Positions 37,613 through 47,588 are shown, counted from the stretch's first letter. The stretch is DNA of 64,000 bases from Marinoscillum sp. MHG1-6 (GCF_024714475.1 NZ_JAMZMI010000003.1:62001-126000), one strand, 5' to 3'. Program-made: numbers and translations. The notes: generated by a model from the sequence alone, not told the origin.

Positions 37613-40600
37613 TTAAAAAGTAAGTGTTGTACCAACTCGGAAGGTGCGTGCCTGAGGGTAGATACCTCTATCGATACCCACGTTAAATGCACTTTTCTGT
37701 CCATTAGCACCATCCATCACTCCTATTTCAGGATCTGCACCACTGTAGTTGGTGAAGGTTAGCAGGTTCTCCCCTGACACATAGAACCTCCAGTTCGTAG
37801 CACCTATTTTCTCCAATACTCCCTTAGGAAGGTTGTATCCGATCTGAACGTTTTTCAATCTCGCAAAAGAGCCATCCTCGATGTACAGATCTGAAATGCG
37901 CTCATTATTGTTCGTATCAATCCAGGTATATCTTGGGGTGGTATTGGATGGATTCTCAGCTGTCCATCTGTCCAATGCAGCAGTGGTCCTGTTGGTATAC
38001 CTCAGGTCATTTCTTTGAGTACCATTGAAGATATCATTGCCCAATGAGCCCTGAAGGAATATTGCGACATCAAACCCTTGATAGTCTGCTGACAGGTTGA
38101 AACCGAAGGTCCAGTCAGGATTTGGGTTACCGATCATCGTACGATCCTCATCGTTTAATTGACCGTCGCCATTCACGTCCACAAAACGAACGTCTCCGGC
38201 TACCGCATTAGGCTGTAGCAAATCACCAGTACTGTTGATGTGTTGGAAGACCTCCGCAGTGCTCTGGAAAATACCGTCTGTCTTATAACCCCAGAAGTAT
38301 GCGATAGGAAGCCCTATTTTAGCTCTGGTTACCTGGCCTGCAACCCCCCAGGTTGCTCCCGGAAGTTCACCCTGTGAGTTGGCAATTTTGGTCATGGTGT
38401 TCTTATTATAGGCAGCGTTAGCACCTATAGTGTAGTTAACCGGACCGGCTTTGCTTCTCCAGTTCAATGCAATCTCCACACCCTTATTCTCTACCGATCC
38501 GGCATTGGAAACAGGAGCCTCATTACCTACGTGACCAGGAATAGGAACCTTTTCTAATAGCCCTTTTGTCGTCTTCACATAGTAATCAAATGATCCGGTC
38601 AGTTTATCGTCGAACAATCCAAAATCTAACGCCACGTCAATTTGCTCTGATTCTTCCCAGTGGATGTCTGCGTTCTCCAAATATTGCGGAGAGGCACCAA
38701 TCGCCAGGCCAGAACCAAACAGGTATCCTCTTGTTCGGTCGATAGTCGATACAAACTGATAGTCCCCAATCTCCTGGTTACCGTTAACTCCCCATGATCC
38801 ACGAAGCTTCAGGAAGTTAACCGGACCAAGATCTTGAAGAAATGCCTCATCACTCGCAACCCAGCCTACTCCAATAGATGGGAAAATACCAAATCTCTTG
38901 TTGGGACCAAATTTTGACGAGCCGTCACGACGAAGGATCGCAGTAAATAAATACTTGTCTTTATAATCGTAAGTAACCCTACCAAATTGAGAGTAAAGTG
39001 TCGAGTGCCATGCACCACCTCCGACTCTATCGAGAGAATCAACACCCATTACTAAGTAAACATTGTCAGGATCAGCCGTTGAAGCACCTGCCGTAAATCC
39101 GGTAATATTCTCAAAAACCCTTTCCTGAGCTGTAATACCCAACAAACCACTCATATGGTGATCACCAATGTTTTTGGTATATATCATCGTATTTTCCCAT
39201 TGCCAGGTGAAGTATCGGTCAATGCCTTTATTCACATTGGAAATGTCCCTATTCTGTGCACCATTTAGATAATAAATGGGTGAGTGGCTATCGTTAAGCA
39301 CATAAGCCAGATCAATACCATAGCTTGTCTTAAGTTTTAATCCTGAAATAGGCTCAATTTCCCCGTAAACATTTCCAACGATCTTATCCACACGAGTCTC
39401 GGTGTAAGTATTAGCCAATAGCGCCAAAGGGTTGACAATTTCTGCTCCTACATAATTAGATATTCCAAAAACATTTCCATCCTCATCGGTTACAACCGGT
39501 TGATCTGCATAAGGAGTCTGATTATTAAGAATAGCAGTATCCGTTTCGTAAACAGGGGTTAATGGATCCAGGTTTAAAGCACCGTTATAAGCACCGTTGA
39601 ATGAACTGTTGCTTGATATCCCTCTGCGAATGATATGTGAGTAAGCGATATTGTTTCCAAAACTGAAAATCTTATTCACTTTATGTGAAGTATTTAGCCT
39701 TGCAGTAATCCTGTCAAACTGAGACTTGTCTCCTCCGATAATTCCCTGCTGAGAAAAATAGGATAGTGAAGATGAATAAGTAGACTTATCTGTACCACCG
39801 GAAACCGTGATCTGGTGATTCATGATCGGTACATTTCTTTCGAAAAGCACATCCTGCCAGTCGGTATCATGAGCCGGCACCTGATTCAGGTCAAAAGGCT
39901 CGGTCAATCCGGCGTTTCTGGCTCCCTCATTCATAAATTCACGATATTGCTCAGCATTGAGCATATCGAGTGTATTGTTTACATTTTGAATACCATAATA
40001 CCCTGAGTATGAAACATTCATTTGTCCTTTCACTCCGGATTTGGTGGTGATCAAAACAACACCATTAGCTGCTCTCGCTCCATAGATCGCTGCAGAAGCA
40101 GCATCTTTCAATACATCTATACTCTCAATATCCCCAGGGTTTAGGAAGTCTATTCCTCCAACTACCATTCCATCTACCACATAAAGTGGCTCCGCATTTC
40201 CGGTAGTTCCTGCACCACGAATTCTCACTGTAGGTGCCTCACCCGGCTGTCCTGACAAATTGGTAACCTGCACCCCAGGAGTACGTCCTTGTAGCGCCTG
40301 TTCCATTCTTAGGACGGGCGTTTGAGTAATTTGCTCAGAGGTCACTGAGGCAATTGCCCCTGTTACTACCTTCTTTTTCTGAGTTCCATAACCCACTACG
40401 ATCACTTCTGTAAGCTCAGTTATATCCGTTCGCATGTCGAAATTGATCACAGATCTACCATTAACAACCTCTTCCATTGGTTGATAACCTATGAAAGAAA
40501 CTGTGATGACCGCATCTTCTGAATTAACCTCCAAAGAGTAGTTACCATCAAAATCTGTTACTGTACCGTTAGTGGTCCCTTTGACCATTACCGTCGCTCC

Positions 40601-40723
40601 GGGAACTCCCTCCCCGGTTTGATCATCGATTACTTTTCCGCTAAGCTTCTCTTGCCCAAATACCTGGGTAGATATTAGCAATACGAAAAGCATCGATAAG
40701 ATTCTGTAAAATTTTCTTTGCAT
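37613..40723 (-). CDS. SusC/RagA-family TonB-linked outer-membrane transporter
   Basis: This is the TonB-dependent barrel of the SusCD pair, which imports oligosaccharides. About 1036 residues start from MQRKFYRILSMLFVLL (signal peptide ending at VFG-QEK); an upstream in-frame ATG at 40756 would place 11 polar residues before the signal peptide. In order there are a carboxypeptidase-regulatory-like domain (KVIDDQTGEGVPGATVMVKG), a TonB-box-like segment (LTEVIVVGYGTQKKK), the plug (VRIRGAGTTGNAEPLYVVDG, SIDVLKDAASAAIYGARAAN), and a barrel ending in TFRVGTTLTF with a terminal aromatic residue. It follows GH16 after 36 bp on the minus strand. Confidence 0.95.
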   Translation of the reverse strand: MQRKFYRILSMLFVLLISTQVFGQEKLSGKVIDDQTGEGVPGATVMVKGTTNGTVTDFDGNYSLEVNSEDAVITVSFIGYQPMEEVVNGRSVINFDMRTDITELTEVIVVGYGTQKKKVVTGAIASVTSEQITQTPVLRMEQALQGRTPGVQVTNLSGQPGEAPTVRIRGAGTTGNAEPLYVVDGMVVGGIDFLNPGDIESIDVLKDAASAAIYGARAANGVVLITTKSGVKGQMNVSYSGYYGIQNVNNTLDMLNAEQYREFMNEGARNAGLTEPFDLNQVPAHDTDWQDVLFERNVPIMNHQITVSGGTDKSTYSSSLSYFSQQGIIGGDKSQFDRITARLNTSHKVNKIFSFGNNIAYSHIIRRGISSNSSFNGAYNGALNLDPLTPVYETDTAILNNQTPYADQPVVTDEDGNVFGISNYVGAEIVNPLALLANTYTETRVDKIVGNVYGEIEPISGLKLKTSYGIDLAYVLNDSHSPIYYLNGAQNRDISNVNKGIDRYFTWQWENTMIYTKNIGDHHMSGLLGITAQERVFENITGFTAGASTADPDNVYLVMGVDSLDRVGGGAWHSTLYSQFGRVTYDYKDKYLFTAILRRDGSSKFGPNKRFGIFPSIGVGWVASDEAFLQDLGPVNFLKLRGSWGVNGNQEIGDYQFVSTIDRTRGYLFGSGLAIGASPQYLENADIHWEESEQIDVALDFGLFDDKLTGSFDYYVKTTKGLLEKVPIPGHVGNEAPVSNAGSVENKGVEIALNWRSKAGPVNYTIGANAAYNKNTMTKIANSQGELPGATWGVAGQVTRAKIGLPIAYFWGYKTDGIFQSTAEVFQHINSTGDLLQPNAVAGDVRFVDVNGDGQLNDEDRTMIGNPNPDWTFGFNLSADYQGFDVAIFLQGSLGNDIFNGTQRNDLRYTNRTTAALDRWTAENPSNTTPRYTWIDTNNNERISDLYIEDGSFARLKNVQIGYNLPKGVLEKIGATNWRFYVSGENLLTFTNYSGADPEIGVMDGANGQKSAFNVGIDRGIYPQARTFRVGTTLTF

Positions 40724-40759
40724 TGTTACTTGATTAAAGTTGTTGTTTCTGGGCATGTT

Positions 40760-41605
40760 TTATTGAAACACCCTTACGTAATCTATTTCCATAGTGGCGG
40801 GCAAGGAGGCATCATCGATGCCCATTTTTCCACCCCAATTTCCACCAAATGCTATATTGAGCAACAAATGGAACCGCTGGTTGAAAGGCCATTCTGAGGT
40901 GGTTTTATTTTCATTCCTGAAGGTGAAAAAGAGTTCGTCATCCGTATATACACGGTATTCATCTTCTTCCCATTCCAGCACATAAGTGTGAAACGCTTCA
41001 TCATTGTCTGCTACCTTGTGATAAGCATTCTTATGTGTGCCAATCCCATGATTGTAAGCTCCTGTGTGAGCAGCTGCCACAACGGTATCCGGACTGTAGC
41101 CTACTTTCTCAATGATATCTATCTCTCCACTTTCAGGCCATCCTCCATACTTCCAGTCAGTTGGAAGCATCCACAAAGCAGGCCAGGTACCTAAACCTGA
41201 AGGCAGCTTGGCACGAATTTCGAATCTGCCATATTTCCAGTCGCCTTTACCTTTTGTTGTTAGTCTTGCAGAGGTATATTCACGTGAACCAAAGGATTCT
41301 TTGTGTAACTGAATGATCAGCTTTCCATCTTCGACACGAGCATTTTTTGGTCGCGCTTCAGTATAATACTCCAATTCATTATTACCCCACCCGCAATTAT
41401 CAGGACAACCATCTCCTACATCATAACTCCATTTGGTAGAATCCGGCAAGCCTGCATAATCAAATTCATCAGCCCAAACCTCTGTGGTGTATTTGGATGA
41501 GTTCTCCTCGCTGTTCTTTCCGATCATATAGCAGCCTTTTATCGTAATGATCACCAAAAGGGCTAATGCTAATAGCTTGATAACCTTATTCATTGTTTTC
41601 ATCAT
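40760..41605 (-). CDS. GH16 endo-beta-glucanase (laminarinase-like), lipoprotein
   Basis: The 281-residue protein has an N-terminal membrane/lipoprotein signal (LLVIITIKGC, Cys about 25). The single GH16 beta-jelly-roll has WADEFDYAGLPDSTKWSYD, then GWGNNELEYYTEARPKNARV, and the catalytic ESGEIDIIEKVG, with nucleophile Glu161, Asp163 and acid/base Glu166 in the ExDxxE spacing typical of laminarinases. The GNNELEYYT segment and the WPALWML stretch are usual for beta-1,3-glucanases. It abuts the longer GH16 gene with no gap; the stop of that gene precedes this start directly. A start at the internal Met5 is possible. Confidence 0.9.
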   Translation of the reverse strand: MMKTMNKVIKLLALALLVIITIKGCYMIGKNSEENSSKYTTEVWADEFDYAGLPDSTKWSYDVGDGCPDNCGWGNNELEYYTEARPKNARVEDGKLIIQLHKESFGSREYTSARLTTKGKGDWKYGRFEIRAKLPSGLGTWPALWMLPTDWKYGGWPESGEIDIIEKVGYSPDTVVAAAHTGAYNHGIGTHKNAYHKVADNDEAFHTYVLEWEEDEYRVYTDDELFFTFRNENKTTSEWPFNQRFHLLLNIAFGGNWGGKMGIDDASLPATMEIDYVRVFQ

Positions 41606-42736
41606 TTAATTGGCTTGAAAAACCCTTATGTAATCCACCTTCATCTGTTGCGGAAACACAGTACTCCCATCCGGATTTCCCGGCCAGGTACCGCCCACGG
41701 CTACATTGAAAATGAAAAAGAACTTTTCATGAAATTCGCTTAAGGTCGCTGGTGTTATATCAATTGTTTGATATTGCTCATCGTCCACATACCATTTGAT
41801 TGCACTTGAGTCCCAAATGATGGAGAAGACGTGATATTCGTTGTTAAATATTCCGGATGACAGCGTATAGCTACCTCCGTGTTCTGCATGACCACCACTA
41901 TCCCAGTGTACAGTGCCATATGAGGTATTGTCTCCATTCGGGGTACCTCCTATGAGTTCCATGACATCGATCTCTCCACAAGCTGGCCATCCCACCGCGT
42001 CAATGTTGTCACCGAGCATCCAAAGTGCGGGCCAAATTCCCTGACCTTTTGGTAAAAGTGCTCTGATGTCCACACGGCCATATTGAAAAGACTTCTTCCC
42101 TTTTGTTATGATCCTTGATGAGGTGTAGTTGTTACTTTGAAAGTTTTCCTTTCGTGCCTCAATCACAAGCGCTCCATCCTCAATCCAGGTGTTTTCAGAT
42201 CGGTAGTATTCCAGTTCATTGTTACCCCAGCCACACAGCCCGGGACATCCATTCCCTATTTCATGGGTCCAGTCATCTGTATTGAGGGAAGAGCCGTTGA
42301 ACTCATCACTCCACACCAGGGACATCCCATCATAGGAGATCGGAGTAGCATATCCATCTTCAAGAGTAACCGGTCCGGAATCTCCCACCTGAACACTCAA
42401 AGACATTTCCTTTTTGACGTATCTGCCCGTTTTACCAATCGCCCGAACTTCAACAGCATAAATGCCTGTTGTTTCATATTTGTAGTCGATTACTTGCCCG
42501 GATGTATTGAAGATCACCTCAGAGGCATCTCCCATATCAAATTGAAAACCTTCAGCATTGATCGCGCTTGCCTCAAGACTAACCAACCCGGAGCCATCTG
42601 TTGAGACCTCAACATCTACTACCAGATCAGAAGGATCGGTCATTTCGACATTATCACCACCCTCTTCGCCGCATGCGGTAAGTAGTAACATTGCCAAAAA
42701 TAAATACTTAAAGTTGTTCAAAATCGAATACATCAC
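41606..42736 (-). CDS. GH16 endo-beta-glucanase with N-terminal PKD-like domain, lipoprotein
   Basis: The 376-residue surface lipoprotein has a lipobox LLLTAC (Cys22) followed by an acidic stretch (GEEGGDN), a usual surface-export signal in Bacteroidota. Residues about 35-118 form a PKD/Ig-like domain (GFQFDMGDASEV, YKYETTGIYAVEVRAIG). The GH16 domain runs from VWSDEFNGSSLNTDDWTHE to the end, with catalytic ACGEIDVMELIG (Glu255, Asp257, Glu260). Specificity for beta-1,3 or mixed-linked glucan is likely. The downstream GH16 is a short paralog. A 27-base hairpin lies just upstream, after the PKD lipoprotein gene. Confidence 0.9.
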   Translation of the reverse strand: MMYSILNNFKYLFLAMLLLTACGEEGGDNVEMTDPSDLVVDVEVSTDGSGLVSLEASAINAEGFQFDMGDASEVIFNTSGQVIDYKYETTGIYAVEVRAIGKTGRYVKKEMSLSVQVGDSGPVTLEDGYATPISYDGMSLVWSDEFNGSSLNTDDWTHEIGNGCPGLCGWGNNELEYYRSENTWIEDGALVIEARKENFQSNNYTSSRIITKGKKSFQYGRVDIRALLPKGQGIWPALWMLGDNIDAVGWPACGEIDVMELIGGTPNGDNTSYGTVHWDSGGHAEHGGSYTLSSGIFNNEYHVFSIIWDSSAIKWYVDDEQYQTIDITPATLSEFHEKFFFIFNVAVGGTWPGNPDGSTVFPQQMKVDYIRVFQAN

Positions 42737-42770
42737 TTATCAGTCAGGAACAGTCAATAGTTGTTTAAAG

Positions 42771-42797
42771 GCCTCAGGGTCAGGACAACCCTGAGGC
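42771..42797 (-). terminator. Intercistronic hairpin between the PKD lipoprotein and GH16 genes
   Basis: A perfect 9-bp stem (gcctcaggg with ccctgaggc) with a 9-base loop sits 14 bp after the stop codon of the upstream gene. On the minus strand it is followed by only CTTTAAAC, so it would be a weak terminator or mRNA-stabilising structure inside the operon. Confidence 0.6.
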
Positions 42798-42811
42798 GCT
42801 TAGCACTGGTC

Positions 42812-44302
42812 TTATTGAATAGAAAGGTTTCTGATGTAGAAGGTACCAGCTACGCTGTGTCCGCTTCCACCTATTCCGATATAGAACATATCGAGATCAT
42901 CTCTATCCAGAGGAGAGTTACCATTGTTTGAATCCCATGCCGGGGTATCAATTTGAAAGGTAAGTGTATGCCATTGATCAAGTGCAAGATCAGTAGCCTC
43001 ATACTGGTAGATGTCTGTCCACCACTCTTGAGTCGCACTCTGATCTGCGAATCCAAGTACAACTCCTTTAGTCAATGTAGTAGAATAATCATTGCTGCTA
43101 GGAAGATATACATCTACAGAAATAGTAGTCAGGTTAGTGAAAGTAATATCTGAAGGATCTGGGCTGATAGTTAATTGAGCTTCCTGGTAATCTGAAGCAA
43201 TTCTATCAAACTGAGCAACTTTTGCTGCTGCAGCATCCGCAGGATCATCTACACCAGGCGTGATCACTGAAGCACCTCCAAGAGTTCCAAGTAAAACAAA
43301 GCTTTCCGCTGAAACAAAAGTATGTGACAACTCATCCGGAGTAATGTTAGCCAGATCCTCTCCAAATGGAGCAGCTTCTGTTACTATATCAGGCTGAAGG
43401 CTAGCATCAGAATAACTAGCATAAGTGAAGTCCCAATACAGACCGTCATATGTATAAGAAACTGTCAATAGATCATAGCCTGTAAATTGCTCAATTTTAG
43501 CACTGAAAGATTTTGATGCCTCAGGAGTGATCGCCTCAGCGGCAGTTCCGAGTTGAGGAAGACCCATCCATGCTCCAGTACCATTCAAGGTTATTTTACC
43601 TGTAGAAGGCTCATAGGTAAATGCGTGTGTTCCTGACAACCATGCGCTCACATCCGCTCCATCTGAATTCACCATATTTGTAGCTGTAGCATCAAAGCAA
43701 GTTTCTTTAAGATCTCCTGCGAAGACTGCTCCTTCACCCCAGAATGAACCCATATCGTCAAAAACGAACGAGCCATCAGCATTGAAAGTAAATGTGTGGT
43801 GGTATACACATGGTCTTGAGCCATCATTGGCCAATGACCACCAGCTTCTTGCACCTGCCGCATCAGGTCCAACACCCATACTTGTCTCTGCTCTGTATAG
43901 GCTCCAGGTTTTAGACACCTCACCATGTAGCAACTTAGATGCTGCTTCCGGATCAGTAATTTCGATGGTTTTCTCAAACGTATGAGTACCGGCATCATTA
44001 ATCGCTGTTAATTTAACAACGTAGGTACCAGTGTCTGCATAAGAATATACAGGGCTTTCTTCGGCCGAGCTGCCCTCGTCACCGAAGTCCCATGCATACG
44101 AAGTTGCATTTTGGGAAAAATTCGTAAAGGTTACTTCCAGATAATTTGATTCGCTTATTTCAAACTGGAAACTTGCGATAGGGTTAGTTCCGCCATTTCC
44201 GTCACCGTCCTTGCCAGGCTCCTCGTCCTTACAAGATACTAGTAGAGTTAAACTTGTGATCAACACTGACCATAAGATTGCACTGAGTCCAATTTTCTTC
44301 AT
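42812..44302 (-). CDS. PKD-domain surface lipoprotein, probable glycan-binding protein of the PUL
   Basis: The 496-residue lipoprotein has a lipobox (TLLVSC, Cys24) and an acidic/glycine linker (KDEEPGKDGDGNGG). A PKD domain covers about residues 42-118 (YAWDFGDEGSSAEESPVYSY, TGTYVVKLTAIND). The middle region (KTWSLYRAETSMGVGPDAAG, HHTFTFNADGSFVF) is often found after PKD domains in PUL surface glycan-binding proteins. The C-terminal part (about 345-496: ISVDVYLPSSND, WHTLTFQID, FYIGIGGSGHSVAGTFYIRNL) looks like a jelly-roll carbohydrate-binding module. No catalytic motif is seen. It is first in the operon, and its promoter region is shared with the divergent regulator. Confidence 0.75.
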   Translation of the reverse strand: MKKIGLSAILWSVLITSLTLLVSCKDEEPGKDGDGNGGTNPIASFQFEISESNYLEVTFTNFSQNATSYAWDFGDEGSSAEESPVYSYADTGTYVVKLTAINDAGTHTFEKTIEITDPEAASKLLHGEVSKTWSLYRAETSMGVGPDAAGARSWWSLANDGSRPCVYHHTFTFNADGSFVFDDMGSFWGEGAVFAGDLKETCFDATATNMVNSDGADVSAWLSGTHAFTYEPSTGKITLNGTGAWMGLPQLGTAAEAITPEASKSFSAKIEQFTGYDLLTVSYTYDGLYWDFTYASYSDASLQPDIVTEAAPFGEDLANITPDELSHTFVSAESFVLLGTLGGASVITPGVDDPADAAAAKVAQFDRIASDYQEAQLTISPDPSDITFTNLTTISVDVYLPSSNDYSTTLTKGVVLGFADQSATQEWWTDIYQYEATDLALDQWHTLTFQIDTPAWDSNNGNSPLDRDDLDMFYIGIGGSGHSVAGTFYIRNLSIQ

Positions 44303-44428
44303 AATTAGGATTATTTAGTTGTTAATTCGAACGCCTTTCGAGTAAGTCATTTTATTGTTTTCATAATTTTTACTCAATCGACTCTTCAAATTTTCAAATA
44401 GAATCCCACGAATGCATTATATTGTACC

Positions 44429-44468
44429 ACATCAATATTACATCAAAATACTAATCACACTACATCAA
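44429..44468 (-). promoter_or_regulatory. Candidate operator: three TTGATGT copies upstream of the PUL operon
   Basis: On the minus strand TTGATGT occurs at 44468-44462, 44446-44440 and 44435-44429, spaced 22 and 11 bases, the first two as TTTTGATGTA. The copies face the PUL operon, about 130 bp before its first gene. The same motif with an 11-base period is found before the GH3 gene at 47571. The likely binder is the LuxR-type HTH of the adjacent regulator, by inference. Confidence 0.6.
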
Positions 44469-44522
44469 AACCACAACAACGGGACTTAAAATGAGGCTTT
44501 AAATGTCATATGAAGCATATTT

Positions 44523-47465
44523 ATGGCGGATTCAATACTTACAACATTTACCATGATTTCAAGACCCTATACTACTACAATCCTCCTAATAGCCCTGACT
44601 ATACATCAATTCATGAGTATAGCCGGAGATTATAAAGGAATCCCTTTGGTCAGGACTTACATGCCTAAAGAGTATGGAGCTGGTATGCAAAACAGCGATC
44701 TGTCACAGGATAACAGAGGCATAATTTACCTTGCCAACAACTACGGACTGCTGGAATATGACGGAACTAACTGGCAGACTTATCCGGTCTCAAATGGCAC
44801 CAAGGTCCGCTCAATAGCCATTCATTCCACTGGAAGAATTTATGTGTCTGCTCAGAATCAATTTGGTTACTTCTTCCCTGATGGTTCTGGATCATTGAGT
44901 TATCATTCCCTTTCCGACGACCTTGACGAGCAATATCAGGAGCTGGATGAGGTTTGGAAAACACATATCATCGGCAACACTGTCTATTTTGCCACCACAG
45001 AGTACATATTCATTTACAGGTTCAACCAACCCAAAATAATCAAGCCTGAATCATCCATTATTAATACCTATTTAGTTGGATCTCGCATCTACGTTCAATT
45101 AGACAATTCAGGTCTTTCATTTATAGAAAATGATGAGCTGGTTCCATTGATAGGTTCTGATGGGATGTCGGACAAGGTAGTTACCGGCCTGATCCCAATT
45201 ACGCGTGACCATCTGCTCGTTGCCACTGAAAATGCAGGCATCTATAAATACACCGGGAATACCATGGAGCCATGGAACACTCCAGCAAATAAGGTATTGA
45301 AGTCAACACGCATAAGCCTGATGAAACAGCTTTCAGGAAATCGGATTGCAGTAGGGACCCATAACAGCGGGCTTTACATCCTTAGCGCTGATGGCAAGGT
45401 GCTATACCACCATGATAGCAGCAGGGGCTTTAATGATCGTGACATTCTTGGATTGATGGAGGATGATTATGGGAATATCTGGGTTGGCCAGAACAACGGA
45501 CTTGCCAAAATTGAAAGCTCCTCCCCTTTCACCTACATCAACGAAGAGTATGGAGTGCAGGGTGCAGGTTATTGCAGTTACCCAACCAACGAAGGGGTAC
45601 TCATGGGGACAAACAATGGGTTATTCCTTTTTGAAAGAAATATCAACAATACTGTAAGTCATTACAGCTCCAGAAAACTGGCTGAAGGTCAGGTCTACTC
45701 TATTACAGAGCTTAACAACTCCATATTTATCGGCCACAACAACACCGCTATGATTATGAAGAACAATCAAATTAAAAAGCTGGCAGATGTTTATGGTGCC
45801 TGGAAATTTATGATCCCAAGAAGCCGACAGAATATATTGCTTCAGGGAGGGTACACTGGATTCGAACTCTACACCAAAGAAAATGGCAACTGGAATCACC
45901 ATGGCTACATCAAAGGATTGGAAGAGTCATCGAGGGTATTTGAAGAAGAGCTGGACGGCACCATATGGATGACCCACGGCTACAAGGGGGTTTACAAACT
46001 TGAACCATCAGAAGATTACAAATCGTTCAAAAATGTTAAATACTATGGTGAAGAGGATGGTTTCGCGACTAACCAACTGATCAACGTGTTTCATGTGAAT
46101 AATGAATTTGTTTTCTGTACAGGACAAGGGATTTACGCTTACAGCAAACAAACCGACCGATTTCACCTACACAAACAGTTCACACAACTACTGGGACCGG
46201 AAATCCACGTGCGTGAAATGGAGGAGGACCCTTATGGAAACATCTATTTCATTGCGAAAAACTTTTGTGGGGTATTGAAGAAAGATCGATTTGGAAAATT
46301 TAGCCTGGAAACCCAGATCTTCAATAAAATACGAACACAGCTTAATGATGATCTGGAAGACATTTCCGTTGTGGGGTTCAATGAAGTGCTATTCGGCGCC
46401 TATCAGGGATTCATACACTATGATGCCAAGCAACCCACCAACCTACTGAACCCCATAAACATCCTCATCCGCAAAATCACCTCGACCAATGTGGATAGCG
46501 TGCTGTTTTCAGGAAGCTTTTCAGACGAAGGCATCATCACCATGAATCAGCCTTCTAATCAGTCCCCTGAGTACAAATTCGCTTATAATTCTATTTCTTT
46601 TGAATTCAGCTCCACGTTTGCAGATGAAGACACGGAATATCGCTATTTCCTTAAAGGGTTTGATAAGGACTGGTCTGATTGGCAACCCAGTACTGAAAAG
46701 GAATATACCAACCTCAGAGAGGGTAAATACGAATTTATGGTTCAGGCCAAAAACATCTATGATGTAGTAAGCGAGCAATCGACCTATCGATTTATCATAC
46801 TACCTCCATGGTATAGAACACGTGTTGCCTACCTGTCTTACATCCTGCTTGGCTTTATGTTTATCGGTGGTGCCCTCCTATGGCAAGGCTTGAGGCATAA
46901 ATACGAGAAAAAAGCCATGACCATAAAACAGCAGCGGGAGTTGATTAGAAAAGATCATGAATTTGAGCAAATGTCTGAAAAATCAAACGCTGAGATCATG
47001 AGACTTCAAAATGAAAAACTGGAGCTGGACATCAACTCGAAAAACAAGGAACTGGCTAGCTCCACCATGAACCTCATTGATAAAAACCAGCTTCTAACAG
47101 GTTTAAAAGACGAGCTCATGAACATTATTAATTCAGATAAAAAAAATGGCAGCAATAAGCTGATCAAGGATATGATCAAAAAAATTGAGAAGAACATCTC
47201 GAGTGATGACGAGTGGGAACATTTCCAACAATATTTTGATCAGGTCCACGGAGACTTCACCCAACGATTGAGAAGCAAATACACCAACCTTACGCCCCAG
47301 GAAGTAAAGCTCTCAAATTACCTAAGAATGAACCTGTCAACGAAAGAGATTGCCCAACTAATGAATATAACAACACGTGGCGTAGAGATCGCACGGTATC
47401 GACTCAGGAAAAAACTGGAGCTGGACAGAACGGACAACCTCACGGAGTTCATTGCCCGATTCTAA
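44523..47465 (+). CDS. Membrane-spanning one-component PUL regulator (beta-propeller sensor, Y_Y_Y, LuxR-type HTH)
   Basis: The 980-residue protein senses a ligand in the periplasm and binds DNA in the cytoplasm. An N-terminal signal/anchor (TILLIALTIHQFMSIAG) precedes a Reg_prop beta-propeller (about 35-660, with repeats such as DNRGIIYLANNYGLLEYDG, DDYGNIWVGQNNGLAKIE, TNEGVLMGTNNGLFLFE). A Y_Y_Y domain follows (YRYFLKGFDKDWSDWQP, GKYEFMVQAKNIYD), then a membrane helix (768-792), a coiled coil (about 793-880), and a C-terminal HTH (about 923-970: LTPQEVKLSNYLRMNLSTKE, IAQLMNITTRGVEIARYRLR). There is no kinase or receiver domain. It is divergent from the PUL operon. A start at Met11 (44553) is also possible. 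Confidence 0.9.
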   Translation: MADSILTTFTMISRPYTTTILLIALTIHQFMSIAGDYKGIPLVRTYMPKEYGAGMQNSDLSQDNRGIIYLANNYGLLEYDGTNWQTYPVSNGTKVRSIAIHSTGRIYVSAQNQFGYFFPDGSGSLSYHSLSDDLDEQYQELDEVWKTHIIGNTVYFATTEYIFIYRFNQPKIIKPESSIINTYLVGSRIYVQLDNSGLSFIENDELVPLIGSDGMSDKVVTGLIPITRDHLLVATENAGIYKYTGNTMEPWNTPANKVLKSTRISLMKQLSGNRIAVGTHNSGLYILSADGKVLYHHDSSRGFNDRDILGLMEDDYGNIWVGQNNGLAKIESSSPFTYINEEYGVQGAGYCSYPTNEGVLMGTNNGLFLFERNINNTVSHYSSRKLAEGQVYSITELNNSIFIGHNNTAMIMKNNQIKKLADVYGAWKFMIPRSRQNILLQGGYTGFELYTKENGNWNHHGYIKGLEESSRVFEEELDGTIWMTHGYKGVYKLEPSEDYKSFKNVKYYGEEDGFATNQLINVFHVNNEFVFCTGQGIYAYSKQTDRFHLHKQFTQLLGPEIHVREMEEDPYGNIYFIAKNFCGVLKKDRFGKFSLETQIFNKIRTQLNDDLEDISVVGFNEVLFGAYQGFIHYDAKQPTNLLNPINILIRKITSTNVDSVLFSGSFSDEGIITMNQPSNQSPEYKFAYNSISFEFSSTFADEDTEYRYFLKGFDKDWSDWQPSTEKEYTNLREGKYEFMVQAKNIYDVVSEQSTYRFIILPPWYRTRVAYLSYILLGFMFIGGALLWQGLRHKYEKKAMTIKQQRELIRKDHEFEQMSEKSNAEIMRLQNEKLELDINSKNKELASSTMNLIDKNQLLTGLKDELMNIINSDKKNGSNKLIKDMIKKIEKNISSDDEWEHFQQYFDQVHGDFTQRLRSKYTNLTPQEVKLSNYLRMNLSTKEIAQLMNITTRGVEIARYRLRKKLELDRTDNLTEFIARF

Positions 47466-47570
47466 ACAGCAATAGCTCAAATAGCCATACAACTCAAAAC
47501 AAAAATTGCAGTATTCTTCCTAATACTCAAATTGCCGATAATTGCAAAACAGAGCATATTTTTGGTGCTT

Positions 47571-47588
47571 TTGATGTATTTTTGATGT
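47571..47588 (+). promoter_or_regulatory. Candidate operator: TTGATGT direct repeat upstream of the GH3 gene
   Basis: TTGATGT at 47571-47577 and at 47582-47588, period 11 bases, in the sense orientation of the GH3 gene. A near match to the -7 element (TATTATTG) lies 22 bases later at 47611-47618. It is the same arrangement as in the PUL promoter region at 44429-44468. Confidence 0.6.

Noticed and set aside
47506-47545. Three AATTGC words after the regulator gene as a repeat element
   Set aside because: Too short and unevenly spaced; a 6-bp hairpin there has no T-run.
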